A stretch of DNA of 64,000 nucleotides from Devosia aurantiaca (GTDB lineage Bacteria; Pseudomonadota; Alphaproteobacteria; Rhizobiales; Devosiaceae). Shown piece by piece: positions 22,800 through 35,483 of this stretch. The stretch lies in contig NZ_JAALFG010000002.1 in assembly GCF_011058215.1 (NCBI RefSeq), positions 124,001 to 188,000 on the forward strand. The letters run 5' to 3'. A program made the translations under genes and the position numbers. A model generated the notes under the pieces. It had not been told where the DNA came from, searched no databases, and saw nothing but the letters and a program-made list of their open reading frames with translations. Each line of letters opens with the position of its first letter. Within the stretch, counting starts at the first letter, position 1.

Positions 22800-24273
22800 A
22801 TGACGATCCTCTCCCCGCCCCGTGTCGAAAAGCAGTCCTTCACCGATCCACATGAGGCTTGGGCGCATCTGACGACCCTCTACCATCGCAACTGCGACTT
22901 CATCCGCGAACACCTGCAGGGCCTGATGGAGGGAAAGATTCCAGCCGGCCGCGTCCGCGCTTATTACCCGCAGGTGGAAGTGCGCTCGACCAGCTATTCC
23001 AAGGGCGAAAGCACCCTGCCCTACGGGTATCTTCATTCCCCGGGCATCTATCGCACGACGGTCACCGCGCCTGACTTGTTCAAGGGCTATCTTCAAGAAC
23101 AGTTTGCCGTAATCCTCAAGAATCATGGCGGCACCATCGATATCGGCGAATCGGAAACGCCGATCCCGCTGCATTTTGCGCTCGGTCCGCGCGATCATCT
23201 CGATGGCAGGGCCATCAATGCGCTGGACGTGCCGCTACGGGACGTGTTCGACGCGCCCGATCTTGGCAACACGGATGACGAGATCGCCAACGGCACCTAT
23301 GTGCCGCCACGTGGCGGGCCCTACCCGCTCTCGGCCTTTACCGCGCCGCGAGTGGACTACTCGTTGTTCCGGCTCGCCCACTATACCGGCACCGATGCAG
23401 ACCACTTCCAGAACTTCGTGATTTTCACGAATTATCAGTTCTACATCGACGAATTCTGCCGCATCGCCAAGGGCTGGATGAGCGAAAGCCATCCCCACTA
23501 CGAGCGCTTCATCGAGCCCGGCAACGTCTCGACCGACAACATGCTGACCGGTGGCACGATTACCGGCGAGCCGCCGGCCCGTATGCCGCAGATGCCGGCC
23601 TATCATCGTGGGTGAGCGCGGACGCGGCATCACCATGGTCAATATCGGCGTGGGTCCGTCCAACGCCAAGACTATCACCGACCATATCGCCGTGTTGCGC
23701 CCGCACGCCTGGATCATGCTGGGGCATTGCGCAGGTCTCCGCAATTCGCAGGAGCTCGGCGATTACGTGCTGGCCCATGCCTATGTCCGCGAAGACCATG
23801 TCCTCGACGCCGACCTGCCGCTGAGCGTGCCGATTCCCGCCCTCGCCGAAGTGCAGGTGGCGCTCGAGCAGGCGGTCGAAGAGGTGACCCAGACCGAGGG
23901 CGTCGAGACCAAGAAGATCATGCGCACCGGCACGGTGGCGACCTTCGACAATCGCAATTGGGAGTTGTGGGACCAGACGCAGGTCACGCGCCAGCTCAGC
24001 CAGTCACGTGCCGTGGCCCTGGATATGGAGTCGGCTACGATTGCGGCGAACGGTTTCCGCTTCCGCGTACCCTACGGCACCCTGCTCTGCGTCTCCGACA
24101 AGCCGCTGCATGGCGAACTCAAGCTTCCCGGCATGGCCTCGGACTTCTACCGGACCCAAGTCAATCGGCACCTGCAGATCGGGCTGCGGGCCATGGAAAT
24201 CCTGCGCGACCAGCCAGCCGAACGCCTCCATTCGCGCAAGCTCAGAAGCTTCGCCGAGACGGCGTTCCAATAG
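22800..24273 (+). CDS. amn: AMP nucleosidase, frameshift near 23607
   Basis: The N-terminal Amn domain (AYYPQVEVRSTSYSKGE, LPYGYLHSPGIYRTTVT) is joined to a phosphorylase-like C-terminal domain (GITMVNIGVGPSNAKTITDH, MLGHCAGLRNSQELGDYVL, ALDMESATIAANG with the substrate-binding MES). The frame changes at the GGG near 23607-23612, just after MPQMPAYH. One extra base or two missing bases would explain it, giving about 490 residues. Amn cleaves AMP to adenine and ribose 5-phosphate in the control of adenylate pools. Here the apparent error is an insertion, unlike most breaks in this window. Confidence 0.92.
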
Positions 24274-24280
24274 TTTCCTA

Positions 24281-24371
24281 GACCTCATCCTGAGCCTGTC
24301 GAAGGACGAGGTCGCAGGCACCGAACGAATGCTGCCGACTTCATGGTTCGACATACTGACCATGGGGTCTC
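24281..24371. repeat. Covarying palindromic repeat pair (CC form + degenerate GG form)
   Basis: The first unit is at 24281-24313: outer arms GACCTC/GAGGTC, an A-C mismatch, inner arms TCCT/AGGA and loop GAGCCTGTCGA. The second unit, inverted and degenerate, is at about 24340-24371 with TGGT/ACCA inner arms. It lies between the convergent amn and eno genes. Related copies are at 34731, 46744, 47094 and 50969. Confidence 0.85.
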
Positions 24372-24376
24372 ATTCA

Positions 24377-25756
<1,380 letters not shown>

Positions 25757-25907
25757 CTAGACGCGCCGTGTGACAGTGAAAAGAGGGCAGCGGCAAAAAG
25801 CGGCTGTGCGCTGCTGGAAACGATTGTTCCGGGCTCTAGCATGTCCCCATGCCCTGCCCTAACATGTCAGTTAGGCGTCTGAACGCTTTCTTTTGGAGGA
25901 GATTTTC

Positions 25908-26339
25908 GTGACCACACCCCTCGTCAAACAGGTGGCCCATACCTGCATTTTCGCGCGCGACCTCGATGCCGTGGAAGCCTTCTACCGCGACGTCTGCGGC
26001 GTGGCTCCAAAATTCGATTTTAAGCGCGGCGAGGACCGGATCGGCTTTTATCTCGACTTCGGCCACCGCACCTTCGTCGAGGTCTTCCTCAAGGGCGAAA
26101 GCCGCTTCGAAGAAAGCAACCAGATCAACCACATCTGCTTTGAAACCGACGACATCGATGCCTTCATGGCTAATGCCAAGTCCAAGGGCGTGGCGGTAAC
26201 CGACAAGAAGCTGGGCGTCGATCACACCTGGCAGTGCTGGCTGGCAGACCCAAGCGGCGTCAAGCTCGAGATTTTCCAGTACACCACGGACTCGATGCAA
26301 TTCGGGCCCGACGGCGTAGACTGCCAAGTGGATTGGTAG
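25908..26339 (+). CDS. VOC (glyoxalase/bleomycin-resistance) superfamily protein
   Basis: 143 residues from a GTG at 25908, with GGAGG upstream. Paired beta-alpha-beta-beta-beta modules are visible: VAHTCIFARDLDAVEAFYRDV, FVEVFLKGES, then INHICFETDDIDAFM, and WLADPSGVKLEIFQY. Metal ligands are probably the His in VAHTC, the Glu in FVEVF, the His in INHIC and the Glu in KLEIF. A lactoylglutathione-lyase-like or dioxygenase-like role is possible; the substrate is unknown. It is divergent from eno. Confidence 0.85.
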   Translation: MTTPLVKQVAHTCIFARDLDAVEAFYRDVCGVAPKFDFKRGEDRIGFYLDFGHRTFVEVFLKGESRFEESNQINHICFETDDIDAFMANAKSKGVAVTDKKLGVDHTWQCWLADPSGVKLEIFQYTTDSMQFGPDGVDCQVDW

Positions 26340-26410
26340 AAACAGCCAGGTGTCTCTAACTCGTTAGTGATGCCCACGATTTTGCCTTATGTCGCGGTGA
26401 AGCATGAAAC

Positions 26411-27406
26411 ATGTTCAAGCACCCCGCCCTCTTCACCTTCGCCCTTCTTTTGCCGCTGCCTGTCGCTGCTCAGGATTTTTCCACGATCCTGGAGGATGCC
26501 CAACGACTTGAGACTCTTGAAACCGTCTTTATCGCGATCGACGGCAGGATCGTCGCCGATCGCGGATTCGATGGTCATTCGGTAGACGAGCCAACCAACA
26601 TCAAGTCCGCATCCAAGACCATCATTTCGGCTTTGGTGGGCATGGCGATCGATAAAGGGCTGATTGAAAGTGTGGATCAGCCAATTGCGGATTTTCTCGC
26701 TGATGATTTCCCAGATGACGCGGATCCCCGTCTTAGCGAGGTGACCGTTGGCAACCTCTTGTCCATGCAGGCGGGTCTCGGCCGCACTTCGGGCCCCAAC
26801 TATGGCCGTTGGGTCACAAGCAGCAATTGGGTAAGATCGGCGCTGGCACAGCCGTTCGAAACCGATCCGGGCGGCGCTATGCAATATTCGACCGGCTCAA
26901 CGCATCTTTTGTCCGCCATCCTCACAGAGGTTTCTGGCCAGTCAACCCGAGACCTGGCGGAGGACTGGTTTGCACCGGTCGACGAATTCAGCATAGGCGG
27001 CTGGGAGCGCGACCCGCAGGGCATCTATCTCGGCGGCAACCAGATGGCGATGTCGCCTCTGTCGCTGCTGGCCTTTGGTGAAGTGTTTCGATCCGGAGGA
27101 TCGGCGGAAGACGGAACCAGGCTGATCTCGCAAGATTGGATCAACGAGAGCTGGACCGAGCGAACAAATTCGCGCTTTTCAGGCGACGGTTATGGATACG
27201 GCTGGTTCCTGCGCAACATCGCCGGTGAAGACGTGAAATATGCCTGGGGCTATGGAGGGCAGATGCTCTACATCGTGCCAAACTTGGACCTGACCGTCGC
27301 CATGACTTCGGACGAGCTTTCGCCGTCAGCAGGCAACGGCCATCGCGACGCACTTCACGCTTTGCTGGGCGAAATCATTTCGGAGATTAAGGCCGGAGTG
27401 CAGTAG
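26411..27406 (+). CDS. Secreted serine hydrolase of the beta-lactamase/class C family
   Basis: 331 residues with a signal peptide (LLLPLPVAAQ). The SxxK motif is in KSASK, the Tyr motif in QYSTGS, and the third box is WGYGGQ in place of KTG. These are features of the class C-like esterase/D-aminopeptidase group (EstB-like) more than true beta-lactamases. Such proteins act in the periplasm on esters or peptides. It follows the VOC gene on the same strand after 71 bases. Antibiotic resistance should not be assumed. Confidence 0.85.
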   Translation: MFKHPALFTFALLLPLPVAAQDFSTILEDAQRLETLETVFIAIDGRIVADRGFDGHSVDEPTNIKSASKTIISALVGMAIDKGLIESVDQPIADFLADDFPDDADPRLSEVTVGNLLSMQAGLGRTSGPNYGRWVTSSNWVRSALAQPFETDPGGAMQYSTGSTHLLSAILTEVSGQSTRDLAEDWFAPVDEFSIGGWERDPQGIYLGGNQMAMSPLSLLAFGEVFRSGGSAEDGTRLISQDWINESWTERTNSRFSGDGYGYGWFLRNIAGEDVKYAWGYGGQMLYIVPNLDLTVAMTSDELSPSAGNGHRDALHALLGEIISEIKAGVQ

Positions 27407-27413
27407 CGGACCG

Positions 27414-27590
27414 CTATTCGTCCCGCTTGTGGCCCTCGACATGCTTGTCCGCCCGCGCCTTTTCCATTGCGTCCTTGAGCTTTTCAGCCTTTGTGCGGCC
27501 AAAGAGAACGCGGTTTTCCGAGGCCTTTGCGTCCTTGTCGGCGCGGGCCTTTTGTTTGCGAACATTGCGAAGGTTGATGATGTCGGCCAT
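27414..27590 (-). CDS. DUF4169 family small protein
   Basis: 58 residues, highly charged: MADIINLRNVRKQKARADKD, then ENRVLFGRTKAEKLKD and a basic-acidic end. The MADIINLR start with the RxxFGRTKAEK core is the DUF4169 signature. The function is unknown. The same-strand 3' neighbour of the pyrG cluster, it converges on the serine hydrolase gene. Confidence 0.85.
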   Translation of the reverse strand: MADIINLRNVRKQKARADKDAKASENRVLFGRTKAEKLKDAMEKARADKHVEGHKRDE

Positions 27591-27621
27591 GGGGCGACGC
27601 TAGCAGATTGGCGCGAAAGTG

Positions 27622-27965
27622 TCAGGTGACTTGCGGCGCCAGCAGATAGATCTGCGCTTGGACCATGCCCTCTGCGGTCGCCACGTCGATCGTGGTGCGC
27701 ACATAGCCTTCGCCTTCAAAGGCGTCTAGCCGCGGCCAATGGTCGACCAGATCATCGCTTTTAAAGAGGCTGACCGGAACTTCCGGACCTGCCGGATCGG
27801 CAACTAGGCCCGGAAAACCGACCGCGGCGCCCCAGCCGGATTGGTGCAAGTGACCCCGGACGCTGCCCGGCCGCCAAGTGCCGGCCATGCCCGCCATCTG
27901 ATGATGGTTAGGCTGGCCCGGCTGCAGCGTGCCATAGGCAGCCAGCCGTCTAACGGCCCCAGCCA

Positions 27966-27966
<1 letters not shown>
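27622..27966 (-). CDS. Gamma-glutamylcyclotransferase-like (AIG2/GGCT fold) protein
   Basis: 114 residues from an ATG that shares its A with the pyrG stop (TGATG). The N-terminal AAYGTLQPGQPNHHQM is the YGSL-type GGCT motif. VRGHLHQSGWGAAVGFPGLV and LDAFEGEGYVRTTIDV, with a conserved acidic residue in LDAFEG, complete the fold. It may cyclise gamma-glutamylamines or be a small-molecule binder. It is co-transcribed with pyrG. Confidence 0.8.
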
Positions 27967-29602
<1,636 letters not shown>

Positions 29603-29651
29603 TCACCATAAGCAAATAGTTGTCGATTCGCAGAGCGCCTTCGCGTTCTAC

Positions 29652-29683
29652 AAAAAGAAGAAGGGGATGTTTCCATCCCCTTC
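29652..29683 (-). terminator. Rho-independent terminator of secG
   Basis: On the minus strand GAAGGGGATG pairs with CATCCCCTTC around GAAA, followed by TTCTTTTT. It lies between secG and pyrG and could attenuate readthrough into pyrG. Confidence 0.85.
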
Positions 29684-29702
29684 TCAGGTGCCTTGCGGCT
29701 TG

Positions 29703-30299
29703 TCAGTTCGCCGGAGCGGCGGGTGTTTGTTCGGCCGGGGCCGCGGGCACCGGCAGGTCGCTGCTGCTTGCAGCAGGCGCGGCAGTCTCGTTGCTCGGAG
29801 CCAGAAGCGGTGCTTCGTTCGCCGGAGCTGTGGTCGTCGCATCAGCCGCCGGTGCGGTTGTGTTCTCGGTCGCAGGAGCGGTTGTCGTTTCCGTCGCCGG
29901 AGCCGCAGGAACGGGCAGATCGGTGTCCGTTGACGTCACCGGCGTCTGGGCCTCGGCCGGTAACGGCAGATCCGATGTTTCCTCGCCCTGGAGAGCATTG
30001 AGCGCATCGAGAACGGTCGACGGCTGCTCGCCGGTCGGCGTCGTCACGGCGTTTTCGAGAATGCCGGAAGTGCCACGATCGAGTTCGTTGATGACCGTGA
30101 GGCCAATGGCAGAAACGAAGAACAAGGTGGCGAGGATCGCCGTGGTGCGCGTCAGCAGGTTCGCCGACCCGCGCGCCGTCATCAGGCCGCCGCCGCCACC
30201 GCCGATGCCCAGCGCGCCACCTTCACTCCGCTGCAGCAGGATGACGACAATCAGCGCCAGCACGATCAGCAGGTAGGCGACTAGGAGGACGTTGGCCAT
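29703..30299 (-). CDS. secG: Preprotein translocase subunit SecG with long low-complexity tail
   Basis: Residues 1-76 are a normal SecG: TM1 (LLVAYLLIVLALIVVILLQ), the RSEGGALGIGGGGGGLMTARG loop region, and TM2 (TRTTAILATLFFVSAIGL). The remaining roughly 120 residues are Ala/Pro/Thr/Glu-rich with repeated DLPVPAAPA units, as often seen in a shorter form in alphaproteobacteria. SecG assists SecYE in protein export. It sits between tpiA and pyrG and has its own terminator. Confidence 0.93.
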   Translation of the reverse strand: MANVLLVAYLLIVLALIVVILLQRSEGGALGIGGGGGGLMTARGSANLLTRTTAILATLFFVSAIGLTVINELDRGTSGILENAVTTPTGEQPSTVLDALNALQGEETSDLPLPAEAQTPVTSTDTDLPVPAAPATETTTAPATENTTAPAADATTTAPANEAPLLAPSNETAAPAASSSDLPVPAAPAEQTPAAPAN

Positions 30300-30440
30300 G
30301 GAGTTCTTGTCTTCGCGTCAATCCGGGTCCGGCCACGGCGGGGCCCGGTGTCAAAAGGATGCGGGGTCTTACACCCGCCAAACGGCAAATACCAGCCGGT
30401 CGGGGCGAATTTCGCCGCGACCGGAAGCATGCCGTTCGAA

Positions 30441-31193
30441 CTATACGGCGGAGATAATCGTATAGAAGTCTTTTGCCAAGAGGCTAGCGCCGCCTACCAG
30501 CGCGCCATTGACGTTGTCGACGTCTAGAATTTCGCGGGCATTGTGCGGCTTGACCGAGCCGCCATAGATGATCCGGATGCTCTCGCCGCGCTCTCCGAAC
30601 CGTTCCGTCAGGCAGGTGCGGATCGAAGCATGCATGGCCGCGATATCTTCAAGGCTCGGCGTGCGATCCGTGCCGATGGCCCAGATCGGCTCATAAGCAA
30701 CCACGACCTCGTGGACGCTTGCCGCTTCTGGCAAGGAGGCTGCGAGCTGGCCCGAAACCACATGCTCCGCCTGGCCCGCATCGCGCTCGGCTTCGGTTTC
30801 ACCGATGCAGATGATGGGTTTGAGACCCGCACCGATGGCGGCCTCCGCCTTCGACCGGACCACGTCATCTGTCTCGCCATGCAGCTGGCGGCGCTCGGAA
30901 TGTCCTACGATAACAAATTGGGCACCGGCATCGGCCAGCATGGAGGCCGAAATGTCGCCCGTATGGGCGCCGGATGATTGCGGATGGCAGTCCTGTCCAC
31001 CAGCCAAAATGCCGCTCGAAGCGCCCTGTGCGGCCACGGCAGACAACAGCGTTGCCGGCGGGCAAACGACGACAATCGCGCGCGGGGCTGCACCAGTGGT
31101 CAGAAGCCGTGCCAACTCGGCCATCTCGTCAAGCGAGTGGGTGAGCCCGTTCATCTTCCAGTTTCCGGCGATCAGCGGTGAGATGGTCGTCAA
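30441..31193 (-). CDS. tpiA: Triosephosphate isomerase
   Basis: 250 residues from a TTG at 31193 with AGGAG 8 bases upstream; this start gives the family length, whereas the open frame extends further without homology. GNWKMNG (Asn, Lys), VGHSERR (His) and [10 protein letters not shown] (Glu) are the catalytic elements, with GGSVKPHN as the phosphate loop. It interconverts DHAP and glyceraldehyde 3-phosphate. It is the first gene of the tpiA-secG-pyrG run and divergent from ppiD across 121 bases. Confidence 0.96.
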   Translation of the reverse strand: MTTISPLIAGNWKMNGLTHSLDEMAELARLLTTGAAPRAIVVVCPPATLLSAVAAQGASSGILAGGQDCHPQSSGAHTGDISASMLADAGAQFVIVGHSERRQLHGETDDVVRSKAEAAIGAGLKPIICIGETEAERDAGQAEHVVSGQLAASLPEAASVHEVVVAYEPIWAIGTDRTPSLEDIAAMHASIRTCLTERFGERGESIRIIYGGSVKPHNAREILDVDNVNGALVGGASLLAKDFYTIISAV

Positions 31194-31314
31194 TCTTGCT
31201 ACTCCTGCCTCTTGCGCCAGGGAAAGGTTTGCCCTAACCCCGGCTGCGGTATTGTCTTCTAGTCTGGGCTCGCAGCTGCGGTAAAGCCTCGGACCCCGAA
31301 CGGGAACGCTCGAA

Positions 31315-33189
31315 ATGCTCGATGGTTTGCGCGGCTTTGCAAAATCCTGGCCTGGAAAAATCCTAGGCGGGTTCCTGCTGGTTGGCGTGGCCGGCTTCGG
31401 CATCAACAACGTGATCCTCGACCTCGGCAGCAATACCGTTGCCCGCGTTGGCGACCAGGAAATCACTTCGCGCGAATTCCTGCGCGCCTATGAAAGCCGC
31501 GTCAGCCAGCTTTCGCAGCAGCTCGGTTCCGTGCCCACGGCGAGCCAGGCCGAGGCCTATGGCATTCCGACCGCGGTGCTCCTCAACCTTTCCGAAGGCG
31601 CAGCGCTCGATACGCTTTCGGACCAGTTTGGCCTCGGTGTCAGCGACGCAAAGCTGGCACAGATGCTGCGAGAAGATCCGTCCTTCTTCGGCACGCTCGG
31701 GACCTTCGACCCTTCGATTTTTACGCAGACGCTGCAGCGCGCCGGCTGGACCGAGTCCGAATATTTCACGGCGCGCGCCGACGAAGCCCGCCGCACCCAG
31801 CTTCTGGATTCTTTCTTTGCAGATGCCGGTCTGCCTGCCGTGGCGACCGATGTCTTGGGCAAATATGTGGGTGCCACGCGCACCATCGACTACATCGCGC
31901 TGAGCGATGTGAACGTCGAGACGCCCCCTGCCCCGACCGAAGAAGAGCTTGCTGCCTACCTCACCGAGCACCAATCCGAGTTCCGCACGGTCGAGACCCG
32001 CACTGTGCGCCTCCTCGATCTGTCGCTGGCGTCGCTTGCGGCAACCAACACCTTCACCGATGAAGAAATTGCCGCCGAATATGAAGCGGTGCGCGACAGC
32101 CTCTCGACACCCGAACGCCGCACGATCGACCAGGTGGCGCTGAACACGCCCGAGCTCCAGGCCCAGTTCGAAGCTGGCCTCGCTGCCGGCACCGATTTCG
32201 CAACGCTCGTGCAGCAGGCCGGCCTAACCCCATCGAGCCTCGGCACCCTGGCACAGAGCGCGATTACCGACACTGCCTTGGCGCCCGCTGCTTTCGGTCT
32301 CGCCGAAGGTGACTTCGCTCTGATCCCCGGCATTGGCGGCCAACGCGCCATCCACGTATCGGCCATCGAGCCGGCCGGTCAGCCCACGCTAGAAGAAGCT
32401 CGCACCGACATTGTCACCCGCCTCGGCACCACCGCTGCCCGCAACGAAATCAACGAGATCCTTGACCAGATAGAGGAACTGCGCGCGGCCTTCACCCCGA
32501 TCGAGGACATCGCCGCTCGCTACGGCCTCGACGTCTACGAAGTCGCGGTGACGCAGACCGGTTCTGAGCTTTCGGTGCTGCCAAACCTGGCCGCCGAAGA
32601 GCGCCAGAAGGTGGCCCAAGCCATCTACCGTGCCGAAGAAGGCCGCCTCACGCCCTCCGTGCCGCTCGCCGGCAACGCCCATCTCTGGTTCGACCTTGAA
32701 TCGATCAATCCGGCCCGTGACCAGACGCTCGACGAAGTGCGCGACCAGCTGATCACGACCATCACCGAAGAGCGCACCAACAATGCGCTGCTCGCCCTTG
32801 GCGACAGCATCGTGACGCGTCTGAATGGCGGCGAAGATCTTGCAACCATCGCTGCCGAGCTGACCCTCTTCCCGCAGATCAGCGCGCCGTTCACGCGCTT
32901 CGGTGCCGAAGACGGCACGATCGATGCCACTGTCGCAGCCGCAGCCTTTGCCGGTGGTCCCGACCACAACGGTTCGGCCGTCAGCGAAACCGGCGAGTTC
33001 ATCGTCTTCCACGTCACCGACAATGCCGAACCTGCCGAAGCACTCGCACCCGAAGTGCTGGCCGGGCTCGAAGACGATGCGCGTACCGGCCTCGAGAACG
33101 AATTCGTCGGCGCAGTGCGCGACGATGCCGGGCTGCGCATCAACCAGCAGGCGCTCACCACCCTGCTCGTCAACAATTACGGCCAGTAA
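31315..33189 (+). CDS. ppiD: Periplasmic peptidyl-prolyl isomerase/chaperone PpiD (SurA N-terminal type)
   Basis: 624 residues: a short cytoplasmic start, one membrane anchor ([20 protein letters not shown]), an N-terminal SurA-like chaperone region from [14 protein letters not shown], and a degenerate parvulin domain around residues 240-360 with further PPIase-like modules. PpiD assists folding of proteins leaving the Sec channel. It leads the long ppiD-trp-moa-lexA run and is 18 bases from trpE. In relatives it commonly sits opposite tpiA. Confidence 0.9.
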   Translation: MLDGLRGFAKSWPGKILGGFLLVGVAGFGINNVILDLGSNTVARVGDQEITSREFLRAYESRVSQLSQQLGSVPTASQAEAYGIPTAVLLNLSEGAALDTLSDQFGLGVSDAKLAQMLREDPSFFGTLGTFDPSIFTQTLQRAGWTESEYFTARADEARRTQLLDSFFADAGLPAVATDVLGKYVGATRTIDYIALSDVNVETPPAPTEEELAAYLTEHQSEFRTVETRTVRLLDLSLASLAATNTFTDEEIAAEYEAVRDSLSTPERRTIDQVALNTPELQAQFEAGLAAGTDFATLVQQAGLTPSSLGTLAQSAITDTALAPAAFGLAEGDFALIPGIGGQRAIHVSAIEPAGQPTLEEARTDIVTRLGTTAARNEINEILDQIEELRAAFTPIEDIAARYGLDVYEVAVTQTGSELSVLPNLAAEERQKVAQAIYRAEEGRLTPSVPLAGNAHLWFDLESINPARDQTLDEVRDQLITTITEERTNNALLALGDSIVTRLNGGEDLATIAAELTLFPQISAPFTRFGAEDGTIDATVAAAAFAGGPDHNGSAVSETGEFIVFHVTDNAEPAEALAPEVLAGLEDDARTGLENEFVGAVRDDAGLRINQQALTTLLVNNYGQ

Positions 33190-33207
33190 CTCCACCGGAA
33201 CGCCACC

Positions 33208-34716
33208 ATGGACGACGACTTTTCGAAGCGCTTTACCGAGCAATATGCTGCCGGGAAGTCGCAGATCGTCTGGCGTCGCATCGTGGCGGATCTTGAAACG
33301 CCGGTCGGCACCTATCTCAAGCTTGCCGAGGGTCGCTCGCACACTTTTCTTCTCGAAAGCGTGCAGGATGGAACGACCCGCGGTCGCTATTCGATCATTG
33401 GCCTCCAGCCCGACCTGATCCTCAAGGTCGATGACGGCACAGCTTCGATCAACCGCACGGCACAAGCCAGCCCGGACGCCTTCGAGCCGATGCACGAAAA
33501 GCCGCTCGACGCCCTTCGCGCGCTAGTCGCCGAGAGCCATATCGAAGTGCCGCACGGCTTGCCGCCCCAATCGGCGGGCGTCTATGGCTATCTCGGCTAC
33601 GAAATGGTGCGCTACATGGAGCACCTGCCGACCGATCGTGCCGACGAACTCGGCACGCCCGAAGCCGTGCTGATGCGCCCATCGCTGCTGGCGATCTTCG
33701 ATACGCTCAAGGATGAGCTCTATCTCACAGCGCCCGTCTACGTGCGCGAGGGCGTTTCTGGCGGCCAGGCCCTCGCCTCCGCCGAGAGCCGCATCGACGA
33801 TGCGATTGCGCGGCTCTCGCGCGCAACACCGGCAACCCCTGCCCTGCCCGACCTGGAAGCCATCAGCGTCACCAGCAACACCTCGCGTGACGAATATTTC
33901 GAGATGGTCGCCAAGGCCAAGGACTACATTACCGCTGGCGATATCTTCCAGGTCGTCTTGAGCCAGCGCTTTTCAGCCGACTTCAACCTGCCCCCGACCG
34001 CGCTCTACCGCGCGCTGCGCCGCACCAATCCCAGCCCCTATATGTATTTCCTCGATTTTGGCGGCTTTGCCGTGGCCGGATCGAGCCCGGAAATCCTGGT
34101 TCGGGTGCAGGATGGCGAAGTCACCATCCGGCCCATTGCCGGCACCCGCAAGCGCGGTGCCACGCCGACCCGCGACCAGGAGCTGGCATCCGAACTTCTC
34201 AGCGACCCCAAGGAACTTTCCGAGCACCTGATGCTGCTCGATCTGGGCCGCAACGATGTCGGCCGCGTCGCCCAAACCGGCACCGTCAAGGTCACCGACA
34301 AGTTCTTCCTCGAATACTATTCGCACGTCATGCACATCGTCTCCAACGTCGTCGGCGTGCTGGATCCGCAATACGACTTCGTCGATGCGCTTTCCGCCGG
34401 CTTCCCTGCCGGCACCGTTTCCGGCGCACCAAAGGTGCGCGCCATGGAGATCATCGACAGCCTCGAAAAAACACGCCGCGGGATCTATGGCGGCTGCGTC
34501 GGTTATTTCGGCGCCGACGGTACCATGGACACCTGCATCGTCTTGCGCACCGGCATCGTCAAGGACGGCAAGCTTTACGTGCAGTCTGGCGCCGGCATCG
34601 TCGCGGACAGCCAGCCACAGCTCGAGCAGCTCGAATGCGAAAATAAGGCCCGCGCCCTGTTCAGCGCCGCCGAGGAAGCGCTACGATACGCCGGCGAAGC
34701 GGGAGTGGGGCAATGA
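33208..34716 (+). CDS. trpE: Anthranilate synthase component I
   Basis: 502 residues. The chorismate-binding domain is complete: SPYMYFLDFGGFAVAGSSPE, IRPIAGTRKRG, ELLSDPKELSEHLMLLDLGR, DALSAGFPAGTVSGAPKVRA and GIYGGCVGYFG. The N-terminal LLESVQDGTTRGRYSIIGL holds the tryptophan-feedback region. It makes anthranilate from chorismate with TrpG. trpG follows after 167 bases that hold only a repeat pair. Confidence 0.97.
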   Translation: MDDDFSKRFTEQYAAGKSQIVWRRIVADLETPVGTYLKLAEGRSHTFLLESVQDGTTRGRYSIIGLQPDLILKVDDGTASINRTAQASPDAFEPMHEKPLDALRALVAESHIEVPHGLPPQSAGVYGYLGYEMVRYMEHLPTDRADELGTPEAVLMRPSLLAIFDTLKDELYLTAPVYVREGVSGGQALASAESRIDDAIARLSRATPATPALPDLEAISVTSNTSRDEYFEMVAKAKDYITAGDIFQVVLSQRFSADFNLPPTALYRALRRTNPSPYMYFLDFGGFAVAGSSPEILVRVQDGEVTIRPIAGTRKRGATPTRDQELASELLSDPKELSEHLMLLDLGRNDVGRVAQTGTVKVTDKFFLEYYSHVMHIVSNVVGVLDPQYDFVDALSAGFPAGTVSGAPKVRAMEIIDSLEKTRRGIYGGCVGYFGADGTMDTCIVLRTGIVKDGKLYVQSGAGIVADSQPQLEQLECENKARALFSAAEEALRYAGEAGVGQ

Positions 34717-34730
34717 GCAAATCTCTAAGA

Positions 34731-34817
34731 GACCTCATGGTGAGCCTGTCGAACCACGAGGTCGGGTACGCCGATCTCGCCACGACCTCGTCCTTCGACA
34801 GGGTCAGGATGAGGTCT
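34731..34817. repeat. Covarying palindromic repeat pair (GG form + CC form)
   Basis: The unit at 34731-34763 has inner arms TGGT/ACCA. The inverted unit at 34784-34817 has TCCT/AGGA with a slightly changed loop. Outer arms are GACCTC/GAGGTC. The pair lies between trpE and trpG, so it is inside a transcribed operon. Confidence 0.85.
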
Positions 34818-34883
34818 ACTCCAAAGTTTCGATGGCAAAGCTGGTTCTGATCGCCATTTCTAGAACCCGTTTAGGACCGCCCC

Positions 34884-35483
34884 ATGACCAAGACCCTCGT
34901 CATCGATAACTATGACAGCTTCACCTACAATCTCGTCCATTTCCTGGGCGAGCTCGGCGCCGACATCACCGTCCGCCGCAACGACAAGATCACTCTCGAC
35001 CAGATCGCCGAAATGGCGCCCGAAGCAATCGTCCTGTCTCCCGGCCCCTGCACCCCCAACGAAGCCGGCATCTGCCTCGCCACCATCGATCGCTTCAAGG
35101 GCGAGTTCCCGATGCTCGGCGTCTGTCTCGGACACCAGGCAATAGGCCAGGCTCTGGGTGGCGATGTCGTGCGTGCGCCGGTGCTGTTCCACGGCAAGAC
35201 CAGCAAGATCAACCACACCGGCAAAGGCATCTTCCGCGGCCTCAATGCCGGCTTCGAGGCGACGCGCTACCATTCGCTGATCGTCAAGCAGGACACCCTG
35301 CCCGAGACGCTCGAAGTCACCGCCTCGACCGACGATGGCCTCATCATGGGCATGCAGCACAAGACGCTGCCGGTGCATGGCGTGCAGTTCCACCCCGAAA
35401 GCATCGCCTCGGAAAACGGCCACGCACTGCTGCAGAACTTCCTCAACATTGCCCGCGACTTCAACGCCCGGAAAGCCGCGTGA
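34884..35483 (+). CDS. trpG: Anthranilate synthase component II (glutamine amidotransferase)
   Basis: 199 residues. IDNYDSFTYNLVHFLGELG opens the class I amidotransferase. The nucleophile Cys is in GVCLGHQAIGQ, with the His-Glu in GVQFHPESIASENG. LSPGPCTPNEAG completes the oxyanion region. It supplies ammonia to TrpE. The stop overlaps the trpD start (TGATG). Confidence 0.97.
   Translation: MTKTLVIDNYDSFTYNLVHFLGELGADITVRRNDKITLDQIAEMAPEAIVLSPGPCTPNEAGICLATIDRFKGEFPMLGVCLGHQAIGQALGGDVVRAPVLFHGKTSKINHTGKGIFRGLNAGFEATRYHSLIVKQDTLPETLEVTASTDDGLIMGMQHKTLPVHGVQFHPESIASENGHALLQNFLNIARDFNARKAA

Noticed and set aside
26411..27406. Beta-lactamase resistance gene
   Set aside because: The KTG box is replaced by WGYGG, as in esterase-like members; there is no support for antibiotic hydrolysis.
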